Notes under the pieces: generated by a model | Databases searched by the model: none | Told to the model about the DNA's origin: nothing | Seen by the model: the letters and a program-made list of their open reading frames with translations, nothing else | Source of the DNA: Streptomyces sp. NBC_00448 | Lineage (GTDB): Bacteria > Actinomycetota > Actinomycetes > Streptomycetales > Streptomycetaceae | DNA length: 64,000 nt | Direction: 5' to 3' | Assembly: GCF_036014115.1 (NCBI RefSeq) | Contig: NZ_CP107913.1 | Coordinates: 2,235,001-2,299,000, forward strand | In this document: in pieces, positions 59,766 to 64,000 of the stretch | Layout of the letters: each line of letters starts with the position of its first letter | How positions within the stretch are numbered: the first letter of the stretch is position 1 | Program-made: the position numbers and the translations under genes

Positions 59766-62700
59766 GGTCGATCTGGCCGATCACCTGCTGCTGGTAGACG
59801 TTGGTGAGGCGCGGGCCGCGGTAGACCAGATGCCGGTCGTAGACGAGCGGCACCATCGCGGCGTCCTGCATGACCCGCGCGTCGATCTTGGTCCATGCCT
59901 CGGTCGCGGCCGACGGGTCGGTGAGCGCGTCGGCCTGGTCGACCATGGCGTTGAGGCTGCTGTCGTCCAGGCCCGAGTAGTTGGTGCTGGAGTCCGGCTC
60001 GACGAGCTGGCGCAGGAAGCCGCCGCCGGTCGGGTAGTCCCCGATCCAACCGGTGTACACCATGCCCCACTTGGCCGCCTTGAGCTTGCTCGGGGACAGC
60101 AGGGTGTCGTAGAAGGCGCCGGAGTCCAGGGTCTTGACGGTGACCTTGATGCCGACCTTCTCCAGTGCGGTGGCGACCGCCTGCATGGCCTGCTCGCTCT
60201 TGGAGGCGCCCGAGAGGCCGACCAGCGTGGTGCTGAAGCCGTTCGGCATCCCGCACTGGCTGAGTTCGGTCTTGGCGTACGTGTCCTCCGCCTCACCGGC
60301 GCTGCTGGAGTACAGGTTCGCCTTGGGGTCGTGGCTGTCGTTGCTGGGCGGCAGCATCGTGGTGGCGACCTCGCCGCCTTCGTACTGGCCGCCGAGCGCG
60401 GCCTCCACCTCGGCGCGGTCCACGGCGTACGCGACGGCCTTGCGGCAGGAGACGTTGTCGAACGGTGCGGTGTCGGTGCGCAGGCTCAGGTAGCGGGTCG
60501 CCCCGGTGTAGGCGAGATCCACGTTCGACTTCTGCGCCGAGCTGTTGATGATCTTCGCCTCGGTCTCGTCGTCGAACATCACCTCGCTGAAGTCCAGGTC
60601 GGCGGTGCCGTCGAGCAGCGCCTGCTCCACCTCGGCCTGGGAGTCGTAGGACTTCACCTGGTACCCGGCGGGCAGTTGGGAGCGGACCGGGTCGGTGGTC
60701 GCGTCCCACTGGGTGTTGCGGACCAGGTGCAGCGACTTGCCCTTGACGTAACCGGCCACCTTGTAGGGGCCGCTGGCCATCGGCTTCTGCTCGTAGCCCT
60801 TGCCGCCGTCGGTGTCGGCGCTGGGCGGCACCACGGCGCCGGCCGACATCGCGAGGATGTACGGGAAGTCGGCGTAGGGCTTGGCGAGGGTGAACACGAC
60901 GGTGCTGTCGTCGGGGGTGGCCACCGACTTCAGGCCCATCTTGTCGGGGTCGGTGTCCTTGTACGGCCCCGGGTAGTGCTGGCCCTCGTCGAGCAGGTCG
61001 GGGAAGTAGGTCGCCCCGCCGGAGTGCACGTCGCGGTCGAAGCTGCGCTCGACGCCGTACTTGACGTCCTTCGAAGTGATCGTCGAGCCGTCCTGGAAGC
61101 GCAGGCCCTTCTTCAGGTGGAAGGTCCAGGTCAGGCCGTCGCTGCTGACGTCGCCGGTGGTGGTGGCCAGGTCGGGCAGGAGCGCGCGGCCCTTGTCGCC
61201 GGGCGCGGGCGCGTAGCTGACGAGGTTGCGGTAGAGCAGCCGCTGGATGTTCCAGGCGCCGGGGTCGTAGGTGTCGGCGGGGTCCAGCAGGCTGTCGTCG
61301 AGGTAGGAGGTGGCCAGTTGGACGGTGCCGCCGGTCTGCACGGAGGGGCGGACCACGCCCTCGGTGCCGCCGTTGTAGCCGGCGCCCTGCTTGCCGCCGT
61401 GCCGCTGGAGGGCGGCCTGCTGGTCGACCGGCGCCGTCGTCGGCGGGTGCGGGTCGGGCGTGGGGTCGGGCGTGCCGCCGCCGAGGGCGCCGGTGGCCAG
61501 CACGACGGAGACGGTGATGCCCGCGACGGCGACCCCGGCCACCGCGGTGAGGATCTTGCGGCGGCCGCTCCAGGTCGGCTTCGGGCCGGGCGGCATGCCG
61601 GCACGGGGGCCGGGGACGGAGCCGAGTCCGGGCCCGGGCGGCATGCCCCCGTGCATGGGCGGGCCGCCTTGCATCAGCGGCTGCTGCTGCCGCGCGGCGC
61701 CGTTGTTGACCGGCGGCGGGGTGCTCGGCTGGTACGGCGGGGGCAGCGGCACCTGCGGGCTGCGCGAGTACGCGGGGTGCTCGGCCGGGCCGGGTGACGG
61801 CGGCGGGGGTGTGGGGGGATGCGCGGGCGCGGGCGCCTGCGGGGGCTGCGAGCCCTGCTGCCCTTGCTGCCCTTGCTGCGCCGACGGGTTCTGCGGGAAC
61901 TGCGGGGTGCCCGGAACTCCCTGGTACGGGCCGGGTGTTCGCGGCGGCGTGCCCTGGGCGGGGAGCGAGGGCAGCGCGCTGCCGACGCCGAAGGTGGCGC
62001 GCGGGTCGGCTCCCGGGGCGTCGGTCGGCGCGTTCGTCGGGGCGGTGGCCGGCGGCAGGCCGAAGTCCCTCGGCGGCAGCGTGGCCGGCCCGTTCACCGT
62101 GGCGGAGCGGGCGGCGGTCAGCCAGGCCCACAGCCGGGCCCGGTAGATCCCGGCGTCGGCGGGGCGGTCGGCGGGGTCCTTCGCGAGCGCGGCCAGCGCC
62201 AGGTCGTCCAGTTCCGCGGGCACCCGCGGGTTGCGGGTGGAGGGCGCCGGCGGCTCGGCGTGGACGTGCCAGTACATCAGGCTCAGCGGGGTGCCCTCGT
62301 GGAACGGCGGCTTGCCGGTGAGCAGTTCGGTGAGCACGCAGCCGACCGCGTAGACGTCGCTGCGGGCGTCCACGTCGCCGCCGTTGACCTGCTCGGGCGA
62401 CATGTAGCTGGGGGTGCCGACGGAGGAGCCGACCGTGGTCAGCCGGGTGTCGGTGTCCATCACGCGGGCGATGCCGAAGTCGGCGACCTTGATGGCGCCT
62501 TCCTCGGTGACCATCACGTTGGCGGGCTTCACGTCGCGGTGCACGGTGCCGTGGCTGTGCGCGTGGGCGAGCGCGTCGAGGATGTCGCAGACGATCCGCA
62601 CCGCCCGCTCCGGCTCGAACGGGGCCTGCTCGCGGACGAGTTGGGCCAGCGTGCCGCCGCGTACGTACTCCATGACGAGGTACGGCACGACGGTGTCGCC

Positions 62701-62943
62701 GTCCTGGTACTCGTCCTGGTCGTGGACGGTGACGATGCCGGGGTGGTTCAGCACGCCGGCGGCGTGCGCCTCGCGGGCGAACCGGCGGCGGGCGTCGGGG
62801 TCCTGCGCCAACTCCGGTATCAGGGTCTTGATCGCGACCACCCGGCCCATCCGGGTGTCCCGGGCGCGGTGCACCCGGGCCATGCCACCGGAGCCGAGCA
62901 GCTCCGCGAGTTCGTATCTGCCCGCGAATAGCCCGTCGCTCAT
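59743..62943 (-). CDS. receptor-like Ser/Thr kinase with extracellular family 5 solute-binding domain
   Basis: This 1066-residue protein has a Hanks-type kinase at residues about 10-280 (Gly loop GSGGMARV, Lys39 in VAIKT, HRDVKPAN with Asp137, DFG 155-157, GTPSYMSPEQ), a Pro/Gln-rich linker (about 290-460), one membrane helix (about 463-485; ILTAVAGVAVAGITVSVVLA) and an extracytoplasmic SBP family 5 (oligopeptide-binding-like) domain (about 535-1060; YRNLVSYAPAPGDKG, LTWTFHLKKGLRFQDGS, YVKGKSLHLVRNTQWD, WIGDYPTGGGFL). No frame break. The outside domain probably senses a peptide or similar solute. Usually such domains occur in transporters, not kinases. Confidence 0.95.
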   Translation of the reverse strand: MSDGLFAGRYELAELLGSGGMARVHRARDTRMGRVVAIKTLIPELAQDPDARRRFAREAHAAGVLNHPGIVTVHDQDEYQDGDTVVPYLVMEYVRGGTLAQLVREQAPFEPERAVRIVCDILDALAHAHSHGTVHRDVKPANVMVTEEGAIKVADFGIARVMDTDTRLTTVGSSVGTPSYMSPEQVNGGDVDARSDVYAVGCVLTELLTGKPPFHEGTPLSLMYWHVHAEPPAPSTRNPRVPAELDDLALAALAKDPADRPADAGIYRARLWAWLTAARSATVNGPATLPPRDFGLPPATAPTNAPTDAPGADPRATFGVGSALPSLPAQGTPPRTPGPYQGVPGTPQFPQNPSAQQGQQGQQGSQPPQAPAPAHPPTPPPPSPGPAEHPAYSRSPQVPLPPPYQPSTPPPVNNGAARQQQPLMQGGPPMHGGMPPGPGLGSVPGPRAGMPPGPKPTWSGRRKILTAVAGVAVAGITVSVVLATGALGGGTPDPTPDPHPPTTAPVDQQAALQRHGGKQGAGYNGGTEGVVRPSVQTGGTVQLATSYLDDSLLDPADTYDPGAWNIQRLLYRNLVSYAPAPGDKGRALLPDLATTTGDVSSDGLTWTFHLKKGLRFQDGSTITSKDVKYGVERSFDRDVHSGGATYFPDLLDEGQHYPGPYKDTDPDKMGLKSVATPDDSTVVFTLAKPYADFPYILAMSAGAVVPPSADTDGGKGYEQKPMASGPYKVAGYVKGKSLHLVRNTQWDATTDPVRSQLPAGYQVKSYDSQAEVEQALLDGTADLDFSEVMFDDETEAKIINSSAQKSNVDLAYTGATRYLSLRTDTAPFDNVSCRKAVAYAVDRAEVEAALGGQYEGGEVATTMLPPSNDSHDPKANLYSSSAGEAEDTYAKTELSQCGMPNGFSTTLVGLSGASKSEQAMQAVATALEKVGIKVTVKTLDSGAFYDTLLSPSKLKAAKWGMVYTGWIGDYPTGGGFLRQLVEPDSSTNYSGLDDSSLNAMVDQADALTDPSAATEAWTKIDARVMQDAAMVPLVYDRHLVYRGPRLTNVYQQQVIGQIDLSALGVK

Positions 62944-63023
62944 GCCCGCCCGCCCTGTTGCCCCACCGTGTCAGTGCCCATGGCGCGGTGGTCCCCCGGC
63001 CCCGGGTGTGAGGAACAGAGTAC

Positions 63024-63055
63024 GGGGGGCGGCACCACCGCCGGTGCCGCCCCCC
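63024..63055 (-). terminator. strong hairpin terminator after the LAETG protein gene
   Basis: Perfect 12-bp stem GGGGGGCGGCAC (63024-63035) and GTGCCGCCCCCC (63044-63055) with an 8-nt loop, 24 bp downstream of the stop codon on the minus strand and upstream of the kinase gene. Confidence 0.85.
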
Positions 63056-63079
63056 GCGCTTGTTACCGCCTTGTGGCGG

Positions 63080-64000
63080 TCACGCGTCGCCGTCGGCGGA
63101 CGAACCGGCCCCCCTGCGGCGGCGGTTGGTGACGACGAAGGTCAGCGCGCCGGCGGCCACCAGTGCCGCGGCGCCGCCCGCGAGGTAGGGCGTGCTGGAG
63201 CCGGCGCCGGTCTCGGCGAGGTTGCCGGTGCTCGCGGTGTCGGCGACGGTCTGGGTGTGGGTGCCGGAACCGCCCGAGCTGCCGGACGCGGAGGAGCCGC
63301 CGCTCGAACCGCCGCTGCCGGAGGAGCCGGAGGACCCGCCGCTGCCGGACGAGCCGCTGCTCGAACCGCCGCCCGTGCCAGCCCCGTTGGAGGAACCTCC
63401 GGAGGAGTGGCCGCCGGTGGAGCCGCCGTTGCCCGCCCCGCTGGAGGAACTCCCCGAGGAGGTACCGCCGTTGCCGGAGCCGCCGGACGACGAGCCGCCG
63501 GACGAGCCGCTGTCGCCCTTCGGGGTGCGGCAGGTGGCCTGGGCGAGCGTGACGTCCCCGGTCACGTGGGCGACGCCGAGGCTCAGCGGGTCGATGTCGA
63601 CCTTGAGGTGCAGCGCCGTGGCCGCGGCGGTGTTCGAGGTGGTGACGGCGTTGGTCAGTTCCAGGTCCACCTCGCCGACGCCGGGGACGGCGACCTTGGT
63701 GACGCCGATCGCCGACAGCTCGGTGCGCTTGCCGAGCACGGTGAGGCCGGCCAGGTGCGAGGACGCGGTCGGCCGGTGGCCGACCTGGCAGGTCGCCGTG
63801 GACGTCACCGCGTCCAGCTTGATCAGGGACAGCAGCGGCAGCCCGGGGACGTGCAGGTTCGCAGCGGCGATGTTGGCGACGCCCTCGGCCTTGTCGCGGC
63901 TGGTGGTGGCGTTCGCGGTGGCGACCGAGGCGCGCAGCAGGTTGACGGCCCGGCCCGCCTCGACACCGTGGCCGACCGTGACGGTCAGCGCGGTCTCCTT
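63080..64000 (-). CDS. SCO1860-type LAETG-anchored surface protein, C-terminal part (partial)
   Basis: A 306-residue C-terminal fragment; the start lies beyond the right edge. The visible part has a globular beta-rich region with Cys residues (TATCQVGHRP, QATCRTPKGD), a long Ser/Gly-rich stalk (about the middle third), the sortase motif LAETG, a hydrophobic helix and a basic tail (NRRRRG). The LAETG form is typical of class E sortase substrates in Streptomyces. The frame is continuous to the window end. Confidence 0.93.
   Translation of the reverse strand, partial: KETALTVTVGHGVEAGRAVNLLRASVATANATTSRDKAEGVANIAAANLHVPGLPLLSLIKLDAVTSTATCQVGHRPTASSHLAGLTVLGKRTELSAIGVTKVAVPGVGEVDLELTNAVTTSNTAAATALHLKVDIDPLSLGVAHVTGDVTLAQATCRTPKGDSGSSGGSSSGGSGNGGTSSGSSSSGAGNGGSTGGHSSGGSSNGAGTGGGSSSGSSGSGGSSGSSGSGGSSGGSSASGSSGGSGTHTQTVADTASTGNLAETGAGSSTPYLAGGAAALVAAGALTFVVTNRRRRGAGSSADGDA

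Overview
The window is high-GC actinobacterial DNA. Codons are strongly G/C biased at third positions, GTG and TTG starts are common, and many genes overlap by ATGA or GTGA. A chaplin (ChpE type), the GATC-binding nucleoid protein Gbn, an SCO1860-type LAETG surface protein and the SGM_5486-type micropeptide point to Streptomyces or a close Streptomycetaceae relative. The genes are almost all core-chromosome genes. No prophage, insertion sequence, CRISPR array, rRNA or tRNA gene is visible.

Layout. 1-6.9 kb: start of tyrS (cut by the window edge), alkyladenine DNA glycosylase, PEBP-like protein, HNH endonuclease, TSUP permease, an NfeD/SPFH membrane pair, an ABC ATPase and an unknown protein. 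7-11.6 kb: chpE, a GAF histidine kinase with its NarL-type regulator, then a translationally coupled SDR and QueA-like pair. 11.7-20.8 kb: a lytic transglycosylase behind a long hairpin-rich leader, a large FHA-ABC exporter, serB, a SixA-like phosphatase, small membrane proteins, and a CynX/NimT-type transporter divergent from a FadR-type regulator. 20.8-28.8 kb: fabG-fabI, a DivIVA-like protein, two globin genes, the TldD/TldE pair and kptA. 28.8-36 kb: small membrane proteins, moaA, a sterol-desaturase-type hydroxylase, a DEDDh-BRCT nuclease and a GH15 enzyme. 36-39.6 kb: an Asp23/Gls24-AmaP envelope-stress operon with a divergent partner. 39.6-50.7 kb: enoyl-CoA hydratase, gbn, an ABC-F ATPase with a leaderless upstream mini-ORF, an unknown protein behind a perfect CRP-type palindrome, a hydrolase, a class II aldolase, a FAD oxidoreductase, and a phosphate transporter operon behind PHO-box-like repeats. 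51-59.8 kb: a cobalamin riboswitch followed by cobD-cobQ-chelatase(ID)-cobO-cobB-cobE/cobC. 59.7-64 kb: a receptor-like Ser/Thr kinase whose outside part is a family 5 solute-binding protein, and the C-terminal part of a LAETG-anchored surface protein.

How the genes work together. The cob genes are overlapping or nearly so and form one B12-repressed operon for late corrin-ring amidation, adenosylation and aminopropanol attachment; the large cobaltochelatase subunit CobN is not in the window. The Asp23/AmaP genes form one envelope module. fabG-fabI supply two steps of type II fatty acid elongation.

The most unusual items are the kinase/solute-binding-protein fusion (59743-62943), the hairpin-chain leader of the transglycosylase (11732-11884), a dispersed intergenic repeat whose best copy has about 50-bp terminal inverted repeats and abuts a stop codon (39573-39881, relatives near 46290-46712 and 50700-51013), the divergent leaderless promoters wrapped around one palindrome (20053-20071), and the leaderless 7-codon ORF ahead of the ABC-F gene.
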